This document shows, piece by piece, positions 54,301 through 63,450 of a DNA stretch of 64,000 bases (its first letter is position 1; each line of letters starts with the position of its first letter). Source of the DNA: Dillenia suffruticosa (lineage: Eukaryota > Streptophyta > Magnoliopsida > Dilleniales > Dilleniaceae). Below the pieces are notes generated by a model, which was not told where the DNA came from, made no database searches, and saw only the letters and a program-made list of their open reading frames with translations. Position numbers and translations under genes: made by a program. The DNA lies in the NCBI GenBank assembly GCA_033439265.1, contig JAVTVX010000002.1, positions 17,573,674-17,637,673 of the forward strand, given 5' to 3'.

Positions 54301-55885
54301 GAGGGAAATCATAAGAATTATGGGAGGATTATAGAGAGAGATTAGAGAAAGAAAATTGTTAATTCATTAAAATTAATTTAAAAATTAATAAATTAATAAA
54401 TAAATTATCACACATGTGACTTTAATGGTAAATCTTAACGCACTCTAAACGGAAAGACTAAAATTGTAACCTTCTATAGTTGAGGGGAGGTCTTTGTTTT
54501 AAAAAATATTTTGCGCGTCTATTTGTATTCGAAGTATTGGGGCAAAATTACGCTTTTCCATTTTGGATATTTGATCTAAATTATGAGTTAAATGAAGATA
54601 CACATAGTTTCCAACTTTTTTGTTACATATCATAGTTGGGCAAGCATTTCAACTTTTACTACATTTTAGAACATTCCAAAGTTGGTTAATTTATTTACAG
54701 ATTCTTAGAGTCTGTTTAGTTAATTTATTTGTGGATTCTTAGAGTCTGTTTAATAGTATAAAATTGGCTATTTTTTTTCCACATTAATCAATGTGGAACT
54801 AAACAAGTACATTGTGCTGTCTTTTCCAGGTTTCTTACGATGATTTTGTAACCTCTGGTTCGCTTGCGTCTGCAAGGGAAAAGGGACTTGTGAGTTGATT
54901 CTCTACCTAACATGCTTTTCTTTTTTTCCCCCCTCTCTTTCTCCTTGTAGAAAGATTAACATGTGTGGACAATGAGCTCATATGCTGCTGAAGTACCATC
55001 ATAAATTAGATCTCTCTTTCTCTTTCCCTCCCTCTCATGCATGCACATGGCCGTGAATCTTTTCCTCCTATGGCCCCTAATATGAGTTCTATGCAAAATA
55101 AGACTTGATGTAAAATAATCACAATGAATGGCTTAGAAAATTTTTCTGATTTCTTTTTCTTTTCTATGGAAAGCAGAAAAGTTGAAATTAATTAAAAAAC
55201 AAATTCTTCATTGGAGCAAATATTGAATATTTATGTAGTTTAAGTTACTAGTCCTATTTTACAAATTCTAGAATTTTTTATGATAATTTTAATGAAAAGA
55301 AATAGAAGGAAATCAATTTTGCCTTGCGGCTAGAAAGTCTTAAAGTCAAATAATTTCATTACCTCCATTGGCTTACTTCACAAATTCAAGTCTTGGAGTT
55401 TCTAAATTCCTCACTTCTCCAAAGATCCATAAGAAAAGGTGAAAAAGAACATAGAATTATTTAGGTTCTCAATTTTAAGTTAGGTAATCTAAGCAAATTG
55501 GAATGCTGATTAAAATGTTCATACATTTTGAAATGCCTTATTTAGATCCATTGGCTGTTGCTTGCAGCTTGAGACTCTTTTCAGATTGTTTTTCCCTTAA
55601 AAAATTTTGCCTTATTCTTGATGTTGCATTTAAGATTGATTCTATAATTTTCACCAACAATTTTCATGATAAGCAAACAAAGGCCCGTCCCCCGGCCCCC
55701 CTGCATGGGTTGCCCCAAATGAAAATTCTCAAATGCTGATACTGTAGCATGCTTATGTAAGATGAGGCCAATTGATGTTCCAAAATCAGCCACATAAATT
55801 GTTCTGTTGTCTGCAGTTGAGATCTGAAGGGAAAGATTATATCGTACAAGAAGGAGATGTTATGCTATTTCGTTTCAATGTTTGA
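24304..55885 (+). CDS. ENGD-1: Organelle-targeted YchF/Obg-like nucleotide-binding protein (424 aa, 11 exons)
   Basis: A bacterial-type YchF P-loop NTPase of the Obg/OLA1 group, thought to act with ribosomes. Exons: 24304-24531, 25731-25919, 26527-26580, 35468-35578, 38481-38543, 39320-39574, 40633-40779, 40866-40893, 41156-41226, 54830-54889, 55817-55885. All introns are GT-AG; the intron after 40893 is phase 1 and the others phase 0. Residues 1 to about 55 ([10 protein letters not shown]..., RRLFSTSK) are Arg/Ser-rich without acidic residues until about 27, a mitochondrial or plastid presequence. P-loop GLPNVGKST is at 63-71, [10 protein letters not shown] at 86-95, [10 protein letters not shown] at 127-136. 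NVAE at 265-268 replaces the GTPase NKxD, as in YchF, which prefers ATP. A coiled-coil-like stretch spans about 195-225 and a TGS domain about 338-421, ending [13 protein letters not shown]. The ATG at 24304 is the first in frame, in good context (GCGATGG). Introns 3 (8.9 kb) and 9 (13.6 kb) are swollen by transposons. It resembles Arabidopsis At1g56050 rather than cytosolic OLA1. Confidence 0.93.
27940..30240 (-). pseudogene. Plant mobile domain (PMD; MAIN/MAIL1-like) relic within the MULE
   Basis: Minus-strand pieces in domain order: RWR..TFHLP-like sequence near 29.9 kb; [20 protein letters not shown] and [20 protein letters not shown] (29415-29783); a WERLPKC block (about 29.3 kb); [18 protein letters not shown] then a HIR/HAE-type block and [12 protein letters not shown] (28431-28920); finally a basic tail [14 protein letters not shown] with TAG at 27940-27942. 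The family (PF10536, also in phosphatase-7 long-form homologs) is known from both host genes and transposons. Several stops and shifts make this copy non-coding. Lying downstream of the transposase on the same strand inside the repeats, it is part of the element. Confidence 0.8.
30570..31486 (-). pseudogene. MuDR-type transposase, C-terminal relic
   Basis: Minus-strand order: [19 protein letters not shown] and [16 protein letters not shown] (31274-31486), then a [15 protein letters not shown] block (about 31240), then the SWIM finger [17 protein letters not shown] (30909-31109), then a CCHC-like [16 protein letters not shown] (30570-30869). These are the post-catalytic part, SWIM and zinc knuckle of plant MuDR transposases. 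The second SWIM cysteine is serine here (SSSH for the usual CSH). Frames shift between the blocks and a stop follows SFNG...GKT, so no active protein is made. The catalytic DDE region is missing. Confidence 0.8.
32521..35467. other. Remainder of YchF intron 3, no recognised gene
   Basis: Unlike the AT-rich introns around it, 32.8-34.6 kb has mixed, text-like composition with short open frames on both strands (for example GGAAAGCTTGCCCAGATGTC near 33429, frame containing [20 protein letters not shown]). I cannot assign a family. It could be the upstream part of the split LINE or a retrocopied transcript. Confidence 0.4.
36175..36390 (+). mobile_element. LTR-like fragment in YchF intron 4
   Basis: Starts TGTTGATATATAATATATTT and later has CTTGTATAAATATCTCATTT then a block like CAACACAGAGAATTCTCTCT, the promoter and R/U5 layout of a common plant copia LTR type. 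No second LTR, internal region or target duplication is visible, so it may be a solo LTR with a blurred 3' end. Confidence 0.4.
37118..37225 (-). mobile_element. RTE LINE 3' end fragment
   Basis: AACAACAACAACAACAAACT followed by AAGCCTTAATCCCAATATTT and GGGTCGGTCATTTGA matches the RTE 3' signature at 667-720 in the same orientation. Very short and non-coding, in intron 4. Confidence 0.65.
38770..38830 (-). mobile_element. RTE LINE 3' end scrap
   Basis: AACCAAGCCTTAATCTCAAA then TTATTTGGGGGTTGGTTAT is a degraded copy of the same RTE tail, in intron 5. Confidence 0.45.
42495..44446 (+). mobile_element. Ty3-gypsy LTR fossil, gag only
   Basis: The left LTR is about 42495-43000 and the right about 44135-44446. 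Both share CAAGATGCAT, GTTAGGAAGTTTATCA, ATTCTTAGTAGGAGTCCTAT, ACCATAGGGTCTAAAA and CACAAACACAT blocks. The left LTR is longer because a GTAGTTATCTTATTTA-type unit is repeated. Directly after the left LTR is the primer-binding site TGGTATCAGAGC (43004-43015), complementary to initiator Met-tRNA. The interior (43.05 to about 43.8 kb) matches Ty3-gypsy gag (for example [35 protein letters not shown]). No pol is present. The element is broken in several places, and the strongly diverged LTRs point to an old insertion in YchF intron 9. Confidence 0.88.
44589..45440 (-). mobile_element. RTE LINE, 3' half
   Basis: From ACAACAACAAACTGAGTCTT (44589) the sequence runs parallel to 667-1270: the same CATTCGTTCCTATCTAAAG-like, ATCCACAATTGAACTCA-like and TATTTCAGTTATACC-like blocks in the same order. 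A second tail scrap (AACAATAACAACAAACTGAA) lies near 45110. Further RTE-like sequence may extend to about 45440. No open frame remains. Confidence 0.65.
46933..51493 (+). mobile_element. Ty1-copia LTR retrotransposon, full-length but broken
   Basis: LTRs 46933-47353 and 51080-51493 begin TGTTGAAAATAAGCAT and end CAAATTTCAACA. The 5-bp duplication ATTTC flanks the element (46928-46932, 51494-51498). The primer site TGGTATCAGAAC follows the left LTR, and a purine tract (GAGGGGAAG) precedes the right one. Domain order is copia: gag/protease about 47.3-48.1 kb, integrase 48.1-49.3 (GAG-pre-integrase LWHAQLRHL, later [13 protein letters not shown]), reverse transcriptase 49.5-50.3 ([29 protein letters not shown]), RNase H 50.5-51.0 ([15 protein letters not shown]). 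By eye the LTRs differ at roughly 24 of about 410 sites plus small indels. At 1.3e-8 per site per year that would be about 2 million years, older if trees mutate more slowly. There are several coding breaks, so it is not autonomous. Confidence 0.95.
47148..47185. promoter_or_regulatory. Perfect 16-bp-arm hairpin in the copia LTR, upstream of its TATA box
   Basis: Two perfect 16-bp inverted arms (left arm GGCCCTCCAACAGCCA) around a 6-nt loop GAAATA. The same 38 bp are intact in the right LTR at 51286-51323, while sequence around it differs between the LTRs. The LTR TATA box (TATAAATA, 47219-47226 and 51357-51364) lies 33 bp downstream. Confidence 0.85.
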
Positions 55886-56059
55886 CCTCAATGTCTTGAA
55901 GATAAGATCCAGCTTGTGGCATAATTATGTCAAGATGACCCGTGGGGGGGGTACCATAGAGATTATTTATGTGGAAGGGTGTAACAATCAATTGGTTGCA
56001 GAGGTATTTCTCACAGAACAGTTTCTTTCAATTTTATGCCACTTTGATATAAGGGCACT

Positions 56060-56139
56060 AAAAAGCAAGGGGAAGGCTGCCTAGGTATTCCCTTCCCCAG
56101 ACCCCACAATGTGGGAGCTTTGGCACTGGGTACGCCCTT
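56060..56139 (+). mobile_element. Au SINE, 5'-truncated, in the YchF 3' region
   Basis: The 80-bp insert holds GGGGAAGGCTGCCTA, CCCCAGACCCCACAATGTGG, GAGCTTTGGCACTGGGTACG and a CCC-T tail, the conserved 3' half of plant Au SINEs. It is flanked by a perfect 17-bp target duplication TTTGATATAAGGGCACT (56043-56059 and 56140-56156). The tRNA-related 5' half is absent. It lies about 170 bp past the YchF stop codon, so it may be inside the 3' UTR. Confidence 0.85.
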
Positions 56140-56969
56140 TTTGATATAAGGGCACTGTCAACTCTGAGGTGGGGAGATTAATGTGGTTACATGCCCCCCA
56201 TCAGATTTAAAGTTTTGGGGTTACAGCAATGAATGTAAAACTTTATCCGAGTAGTTTAACATCATTCTGTTAAAATCTTAAGCAATTTTGTGTAATATTT
56301 AAAACTTTTTCCAGGAAAAAGTTGTGCGTATTATGGAATTCTTTGTGTGGAGTTTTTTTTTTTTTTGGGTGGGGGGATAAGGGTCTTGGCATTTGTAAGT
56401 ACCCAAGCTTTCAAATGAGTAATTAGGATTACTGTGGACCACCCTGCAAATTTCAACACTAGAATTACAAAAATCCTGCTTGCATATAATAAAAATTTGC
56501 TTGATTTACAGATAGATTTTGTCAATAATCAAAATTTTTTTATTATTATTGTTTTCAAAACAAGACTTAACACAAGAAAACAAATGTCAAGAGAGATTTA
56601 CGTCAGAAAAACCTAGGACACCAGAATGATAAAATCTGTGGTGGGGCGGCTGGGCTACAAAAGATTTGGGCAACTTGATTACTCTAAAATTTGTGGCTCC
56701 AACTTTGCTACTGCTGACAGTTTCCAGATTGAACTGCTTTTTCCAACAAATCTGAAAATTATAGGCGTCAGAAATCATCAAATACTTCAACCAGAAAAGA
56801 AATCATCAATGCTGTAAAGCACAAATGTAGTAAGACTCTGTCAATAACCCAATATCGATGGCAGAGGTGTTATGAGGACAATGGAGCCAGGATGGGGGGG
56901 AATCATTTAAAATGATGGTATAAGAAAGGAGTGGAGGAGAAAAATGTCAACATTCATATTCCCCTCAAC

Positions 56970-57592
56970 TAGGACTGGGTTCGGACGAAACCCATGACCT
57001 GCCTGGACCCAAGATTTTTTCTTATACCGGCAGGTTCGGGTTTAGGCAATTGGGAAAACTGAATAACCCGACCTATCTGAATTAATCGGGAAATAAGGAT
57101 ATACTTGTAAAAGTATTATAAATTTTATTAATATCTTAATTTTATTTGTTTTGAGATTATGTACAACTCTTGAAAAATGATTAAGAAGAAAATGATGGTG
57201 AAATTATTATGTTTTAATTTGTCATTTAACCTTGCATTTATGGTATTGTTGAATGTTAAGTTACTAATTTTAAATGAGTTGAGACATAATGGTCTATATT
57301 TTTCAAGTCCTTAGTTTGGTACTTGAGTACGATTGTTGAGTGATTGTTATATATTTTAAGATTGTGGTATAAAATTAAATAATGTGAACTTGATTAATAT
57401 TAGATTGTAATTTAATGTGTTTAATTTGATAAAATAGGGAATTTTCAATAAAAGAAGGAATTCTTAGGTTCAAATACCCGCCCGAATCTGAGAATATTTT
57501 TCTCGGGCGGGTTCGGGTCAAAAAATATAGCACGGATACCTTGAGTTCGGGTTAAAATGTTATGCTTGGGTTTGGGTTCCCACCCGGACCTA
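56970..57592. mobile_element. hAT-type MITE
   Basis: The 8-bp duplication CCCTCAAC (56962-56969 and 57593-57600) flanks termini TAGGACTGGGTTCGG on the left and TAGGTCCGGGTGGGAACCC on the right (reverse complement). GGGTTCGGGT-like repeats near both ends are common in plant hAT elements. The 623-bp body is AT-rich and non-coding. Confidence 0.75.
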
Positions 57593-57681
57593 CCCTCAAC
57601 CGTGAATTTCCAAAATAATATGGGGAGTAGTAATTTTAATTGGGAATTTGGAGACCGAAAATGTCGCATTAAAATTGAGAG

Positions 57682-57888
57682 TTTAACTAACGTTTGATGA
57701 CTCAGTTGGTTCGGGAACTAACGTCCCTTAACCATGGTCGGGAGTTCGATCCTCCATAGGAACGGAAAAATCAGCGCTGGGAGACCTGTCCCCTCAATTG
57801 GACCCTGTAAGCGGTCGACCCTGATTAGTTGAGACGAAATCCCGGATACTAGGTTGGTGGACTAGCCATGGTACCAAAAAAAAAATAA
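57682..57888 (+). mobile_element. tRNA-derived SINE with A-rich tail
   Basis: Has a Pol III A-box-like ACTCAGTTGGTTCGGG (about 57700-57714) and a B-box-like GGGAGTTCGATCCTCC (57740-57755), a roughly 100-bp unrelated body, and a tail of A residues after ATGGTACC. The 11-bp duplication AAAATTGAGAG flanks it (57671-57681 and 57889-57899). It is not an Au element, and I cannot name the family. The tRNA-like head does not fold as a functional tRNA by eye. Confidence 0.75.
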
Positions 57889-59299
57889 AAAATTGAGAGC
57901 TCAGTTCAAAGAAGCTTGGACTTTCAAATTCTTAAAACCTTAAGTTTCAGAACCTGTTTGGCCTAATTTTTTTTTTTTTGGGTTAAAAACTCTTATTTTT
58001 TGTTTATAATTTAGTGTGAAAAATAAGAAAATGAAAATTTTGTTTTTAAAAAAACTCTTTTACAAGTTGCAAACTTAGTGAAATTACAATAGAATGCAAT
58101 TGATACTAAAGTTTCATAAATAATTTATAAGGTAAATAATCTCATCAATTATTTTAAGTTAAATATAAATATTTTAAATTCATAAATATTATAAATATTT
58201 AAAGTTCATAGAAAGATTTCCTAAATTTATAAAAAATAATAAATTAACAATTTATATTTTCCATTAATATTGAAATAATTAGGGTTTATTTTTTTCAAAG
58301 TTTATAGATGTGATAAAATTATAATAATTAAAATAATTAAGGGTAATTTCGTTAGCCATGATATTTGTCTAAAAACTGAAGCAAAAGCTCCTGTGAATAG
58401 TTTCTACCTTTTCTCTTTTTCTTTAATAAAAAAGTTAGATCTTTTTTTTTTTTAAAAAAAAAAAAATAGTTTTTATTAAATCTGTTTGAACTTACTCACT
58501 CTAAATAACAAATGTAGCCCTAAGAATTTTAAATCCATTTTACACCTTTTCTCATCCAAGTACAGTCTTCCGTTTTTGTTTCAAATTCAATTCAGTAGCT
58601 AAATAATGCTCTCTCTCTCTCTCTCTCTCTATTCTTTTAGAACTTTGGAATTGAGGAGTTTATATTCGCCAAGGTATTGATATTTGAACATAATCATGTA
58701 CGAAATTTGTGAAGCGATTGGTTTGGTTTGCCTTGTTGAGGCTGATGATGTTATCTTTGTGATTCTCCCGTATATGTTATATGTTGTTATGCAAATTATT
58801 GTACCCGTAAATCTGAAATTTTGTTTGCAAATCAGTTAAATTGACTTCTGCTGGATTTCATCTATGGGGTTCATTAGGACGAATTCTTCATACTTTCTAA
58901 ATAACTTATAAATGGATAAAAGGAGTTATAAGAAAATGGTTTTTGCTTGTAAGCAATTTAAAAGTAACGTTTCATCAAAATAAGCTTAAATTATTACAAT
59001 ATAACATACCTGATGTTGAAGACATAATCTTTGCAAAAAATCATGGGAAAAGCTTTCTACCTGATGTATAAATTAGTTTCGGGAAGAAGAAAAAAAAAAA
59101 AAAAAGAAGATAATAGTATTTTTATCATACAAAATATCATTTATTTTAGATATATAGATAAAAAAGAAAAAAAAAAATAATGACCAAATATTGATGGATC
59201 GAATAAATGGATGAGCAAACCTATTTTTCAATTCAATAGCTATATAATAAAATCTGACATTCTTATTCCTAAAAAATTATGTTCATGAATATTAATAAA

Positions 59300-59760
59300 C
59301 TAAAACTTCTGTATATATGAACAATGCTTTTTACATGTTGCTGGCCTTGAAAATTCTCATCTTCAAGCCACTCTTGGTACCCTTGAGATTGCTACATAAA
59401 GCTAGCCATGCGCAAAAGCCTGCCTTGGCAAATAGATTCCAATATTATTCGAAGATTGTCCTTGACTCTTGTTTGTTGTCACGGCATAACACAAAAAGAC
59501 TGGAAACTGTCTTTGAGTTACTGTGAATGGCCAATTGGTACCCGTTGAAGTCATAGTAATCGTTTGAATAAAAACTTTGTTCCCATGACTAAACAATCTA
59601 ATCCCATTACAAAGGCCTAGGTCGATATGCTGATTTATATTCCTCAGAAGAACACCTGGCCCTCCGACTTCTGGAAGCTTAAGGCTATTCAAGAATTCAA
59701 CTGGATAGAGATTGTTGACCTTCTGTAACTAAAGTCTCTCTGCCCTGGGACTCATTAACT
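59300..59760 (-). pseudogene. Helitron Pif1-like helicase, C-terminal relic
   Basis: The minus strand reads LKLPEVGGPGVLLRNINQHI, DLGLCNGIRLF, then TNWPFTVTQRQFPVFLCYAV and TTNKSQGQSSNNIGIYLPRQ (59402-59692), then a degraded SRV.SK.GLKI-like end near 59330. These are helicase motifs near the C-terminus of plant Helitron RepHel proteins (G-x-P-V-M-L-L-R-N-I, F-P-V...A-M-T-I-N-K-S-Q-G-Q). No Rep domain or Helitron ends were found. It is a short dead fragment in the region downstream of the YchF gene. Confidence 0.8.
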
Positions 59761-59930
59761 AAAATATACTTTTGATTTTGGGATCACAATTGTGTCGGGA
59801 CACAAGTTCAATTAGAAATCATCTTAATTGTGATCCAATTGAGGTCTTTCTTCCTATGTTTGTAGGAGTACTTTCTACCTTTGGAACATCATGTTTATCT
59901 TGCACAATTTGGCGTGGCTAGTCTTATTTA

Positions 59931-61947
59931 CTAAGGTTTGCAGGTTTTCATTTTACTCTCCGAACGTGTCAATGGGCATTAAAGCACAGTGCTTGAGTCT
60001 ACGATCAGCAATAGTGTTGAATTTTTATGGTAAAGGATGTTCCTACCCAAGTACATGAGCTGTTGGAAGCAAGAAATAAAATCTGTTGATAATCAATGTG
60101 TGCCAAATTTTTATGGGATTTCAAGCTCTGTTCTCTTTGCCTTTTGTTTTTGGATAATGGTGGGAATTTTAGTATTGTTCTGGGGTGTAATTTCATCTGA
60201 TCCGTACAATAGCTCACAATAAGTTTCTGAGACTTGTTTTGATTCAAAATCTTGATAGGCAATTATAAACTTTATTTAGAGAGAGTTGAGATTTGGATGT
60301 AAAACTACTTACTTGGCCCCCCCAAGATAGCTCATCGAAAGGGTCTGAGTTATGCACAGAGAACAACTCATGATTGTTTTTTATGTATCATTTTCATTGT
60401 TGTTGATATTACAATTCCTACAAGAGGCGATGCTCAAATTGATAAACTTTTTGTGCAAATTTATTTATTTATTTATGAATTAGATCAAAATGTTTACTAG
60501 GTTGGTGTTTATCGATTTGATTTAAAGTTCTGCAATTCGGCCTGGACATGAGCATCTGAATATTGGGGTTGGTGTGATTGAAGATAACTTTGAAGCCCTA
60601 CTGTGGTATTATTTTATACAATCATTCTAAAATGATTTATAAGTTAATTGTTTAAAAAATTATTTCTATGATAATGTTAGATTTTTAAAACAAATATTAG
60701 GATTTTTGGATAAAAATAACATTGGGTGAAAAAAAATCGAAATAATACGAGTGCACATTGGTAAAATATGCTGATATTTAAGCCGAAATAAAATCAATCA
60801 ATTTTAATATTGATTTTTGAGACGTTATAAAATATATTAGTCATAAAGATAGACGGTAGGATATGGAGAACAATGAGAGAGAAGCCTTAATAACATGGCA
60901 ATCAGCCCCCTAGCCTCATTTACTATTCTACAAATGATGATTAGAAAATGGGAGACGTAGAGGTTGTTTTAAGAAACGGCATTCCTCGAAGTTGATTAAG
61001 AAAAGCATCGGCTGGTCGGTGTGATAAGTCTGAAGGTTGTCAAGTCTATTTAAGTGGAGGCCACGACCTTGAGCAAGAGAGGAACGACATTATTAGACTA
61101 AGCAAACTTAAACTAAATCTTCCTTAATTAGCATTTAACAAAAAAAATTCCTCCAAAAAAAAAAAAATAATAATATCCATGCTTCATTAGTATTATTAAT
61201 TTAGTTTTTTTAATTATAAAATAAGAAATTTATCAAATTAATCTTATTAAAAATTATTATTTGGTGTCCCATTCAACATACAAAACACGTTTGTACTTTA
61301 TTCTATTTTTTATGAATTAACTAGTATTTAGAGTAATATTTTGATTAATTCTGTTCAAATTGCTATCGGACCCTTTTAGAGAAAACTCTCCCAACGGAAA
61401 GCTACTCTCGAACTCTTTTAGATGGAAGAATCTAACGATTCTTTCACTAAATCAACTCAACTGTCCCTTGATATACTTTATTATAATTTTAGATTTTAAT
61501 CAGGTATGGAATGACACTTTTCTATATAAAGGTGGCTTTTCTACACAATTTTCGGTGGTGTAAGAGTTTTTGAAACGGTATTAGGCAGGTAAAGATACAT
61601 TCTAGATTGGAGAATGGTTTGATGAATCTCCTTTGCAAATAAAATATTATAATGAAAATTATAACTATCACAGAATATTTCGAAATATATTCTAACTTGC
61701 GTTTAGTTATTTAATCAGTTCACAGCACAAAAGGAGGCTACTTGAAAGCTGTTAAGAGGTTCCCACCTGAGAGAGGGAATGGAAATGGAGAGCCTACTGT
61801 GTCAATCATATTATATGTGATGAAATTAGTAGGTCCACCATAAATTCAACCGCAGAAGATGGCATGTTATGTCAGATGAATCCTTTCGGTTGCAAACTGG
61901 GTTCCACATTTCCCCAGTAGCAGCAAAAACAGTGACCTAGCACCCAC

Positions 61948-61985
<38 letters not shown>

Positions 61986-61999
61986 GGATCTATATCCCT
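59931..61999. other. Intergenic region upstream of the SAUR gene
   Basis: AT-rich DNA with no coding homology seen on either strand. A (TC)n microsatellite lies at about 61952-61983, close to the SAUR promoter. No clear auxin-response element pair was recognised. Confidence 0.5.
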
Positions 62000-62004
62000 C
62001 AACC

Positions 62005-62012
62005 ATATATAG
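62005..62012 (+). promoter_or_regulatory. TATA-like box of the SAUR gene
   Basis: ATATATAG lies 68 bp before the start codon, leaving room for a leader of about 40 nt that contains a second CT run (62060-62076). Position and sequence fit a TATA box; this is inference. Confidence 0.5.
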
Positions 62013-62079
62013 TAGTCGTTTATATCTAGTAAACTTTGTCCAATATCCCTTTTAAGGCTCTCTCTCTCTCTCTCTCAAC

Positions 62080-62466
62080 ATGAAGAAGATCAATTCAATC
62101 CTAAGAAAATGCAAAAGTCTGTCGAGACAACTTGGTAGATCTTCATCATATAGCAGTCTAAGATCCAAATCTGCAAGAGAAGATTTGTGGAGCACGCAAC
62201 ATGACTATGAGTGTGAACATCATGATCAAGGAACAACAATCTTGGTTGGAAGCTCAAGGAGGCGATACGTGATAAATTCCAAGTACTTAAACCATCCTTT
62301 GTTGAATGCTCTGATTGATAAGAAGTCGAATCGCCATGCCGGAGAAGTTATACTGGTCAAGTGCGAGGTAGTTCTCTTTGATCACCTCTTGTGGATGCTT
62401 GAAAATGCTGATCCAAATCTCACGGATGATTCCATGGAAGAGCTTGCAGAATTGTATGTGTTTTGA
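62080..62466 (+). CDS. SAUR-like auxin-responsive protein (128 aa)
   Basis: SAUR (small auxin up RNA) proteins are small plant growth regulators; many inhibit PP2C-D phosphatases and so promote acid growth. The single-exon frame starts MKKINSILRKCKSLSRQLGR, passes a Ser-rich stretch (about 21-32), then the SAUR core: TTILVGSSRRRYVINSKYLN (about 52-71), HPLLNALIDK, then VILVKCEVVLFDHLLWMLEN (about 90-109), and ends ELAELYVF. This matches the SAUR76/78-like branch with its basic N-terminus and long middle rather than the short SAUR19 type. The lack of introns is usual for the family. The start codon is the first ATG after a TATA-like box and a CT-rich leader. No neighbour of the same family is in the window, so it is not part of a visible SAUR cluster. 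It looks intact. Confidence 0.9.
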   Translation: MKKINSILRKCKSLSRQLGRSSSYSSLRSKSAREDLWSTQHDYECEHHDQGTTILVGSSRRRYVINSKYLNHPLLNALIDKKSNRHAGEVILVKCEVVLFDHLLWMLENADPNLTDDSMEELAELYVF

Positions 62467-63450
62467 AAAATTACATTTCTTCATACAATGGACTTTGGGG
62501 GAAACAGTGCTTCGTTTTGAAGCTAGTAGCTAGAGATGCAAATGATCTCTTAAAAGTGTTCTAGATTAATTATTGTTTCGATTTTTACTATTCTAACTCC
62601 ATAAAGTTTTGATAGATCCAACAATTGTTCTATCTGTACCATGTGTTGTCGAGTAAAAATAAAATAAAATCGTGTACCATTTTCAACCATGTTGCTAAAG
62701 GGTTTCCCATGCAAATACATCTCTCTCTCTCTCACTCTCACTGTGTGTGTGGCAATTTTAACTTTTCTAATTCATTCCCCAAGTTAAATTCATAGTTTCA
62801 ATCAAGAATTGAAACTAACAGGGAAATTAATCACTCACCTTCACTTTTGAAAAAGCTTGATCAGTCAGCAACATAACAATTACCCAAGTAATTCGAAATC
62901 CTTATTAGTGTCAAAGATTGGCTTAGATTTTCTCTCCCTCCCTGCGACCTTGGGCTTTGGAAAATAGCAATTTCCCTCATGGATACAGCAACTAACATAT
63001 AAGAGTGCGAATGCCCTTATGGGGTCAACTGTGGACCTTATTTCTTAAATATTTTAGTAAATTGACATATCGACTGTGAAACTCATTCTATGATATAGAA
63101 AAATGAGAAATTTTGCTCTATTTATGGTCCTTCTAATTATGGTTTAATCGCCAATCTACCAGTTATGTATGATGGACAATGGCATTGGCAATTGAAGGAC
63201 TAAATGAAAATGGCAAATAGCTCTGTCGGCAAGAAACCTGTATGAGTTTACCCCCTTACATGGTTTGACCCTCTCATTTAAACCTGAAAAAAAAAATTAA
63301 AGGGGACAGAAAGGAATATTCCAAAATTTTGGAAGAGTAGTGCAAACGTAAATATCTTCCCCTCTCTCTATATCCTCAAGTATAAGTTCTTGCTCTCAAA
63401 GAAGATAAGATTATCTATTTGTCTGATAATTGGAGGATTTGGATAGAGTT

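Larger units (their letters stand above)
45801..54560. mobile_element. Non-autonomous MULE with 9-bp TSD, host of a nested LTR element
   Basis: The 9-bp direct repeat TTTTGGATA flanks the element (45792-45800 and 54561-54569). Terminal inverted repeats of about 150 bp begin GGGAAAATTGCAATTTTGTC on the left and GGAAAAGCGTAATTTTGCCC on the right (reverse complement), and share ATACAAAT.G and ACCTCCCCT.AACTAT blocks. Without the nested insertion at 46665-53128 the element is about 2.3 kb and carries no transposase. Its interior (45.97-46.6 kb and 53.13-54.4 kb) has short gene-like frames that I do not recognise. It lies wholly in YchF intron 9. Confidence 0.8.

Noticed and set aside
57700-57760. 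Possible tRNA gene
   Set aside because: The A and B boxes are present, but no cloverleaf can be drawn, and the body, A-tail and flanking duplication show a SINE.
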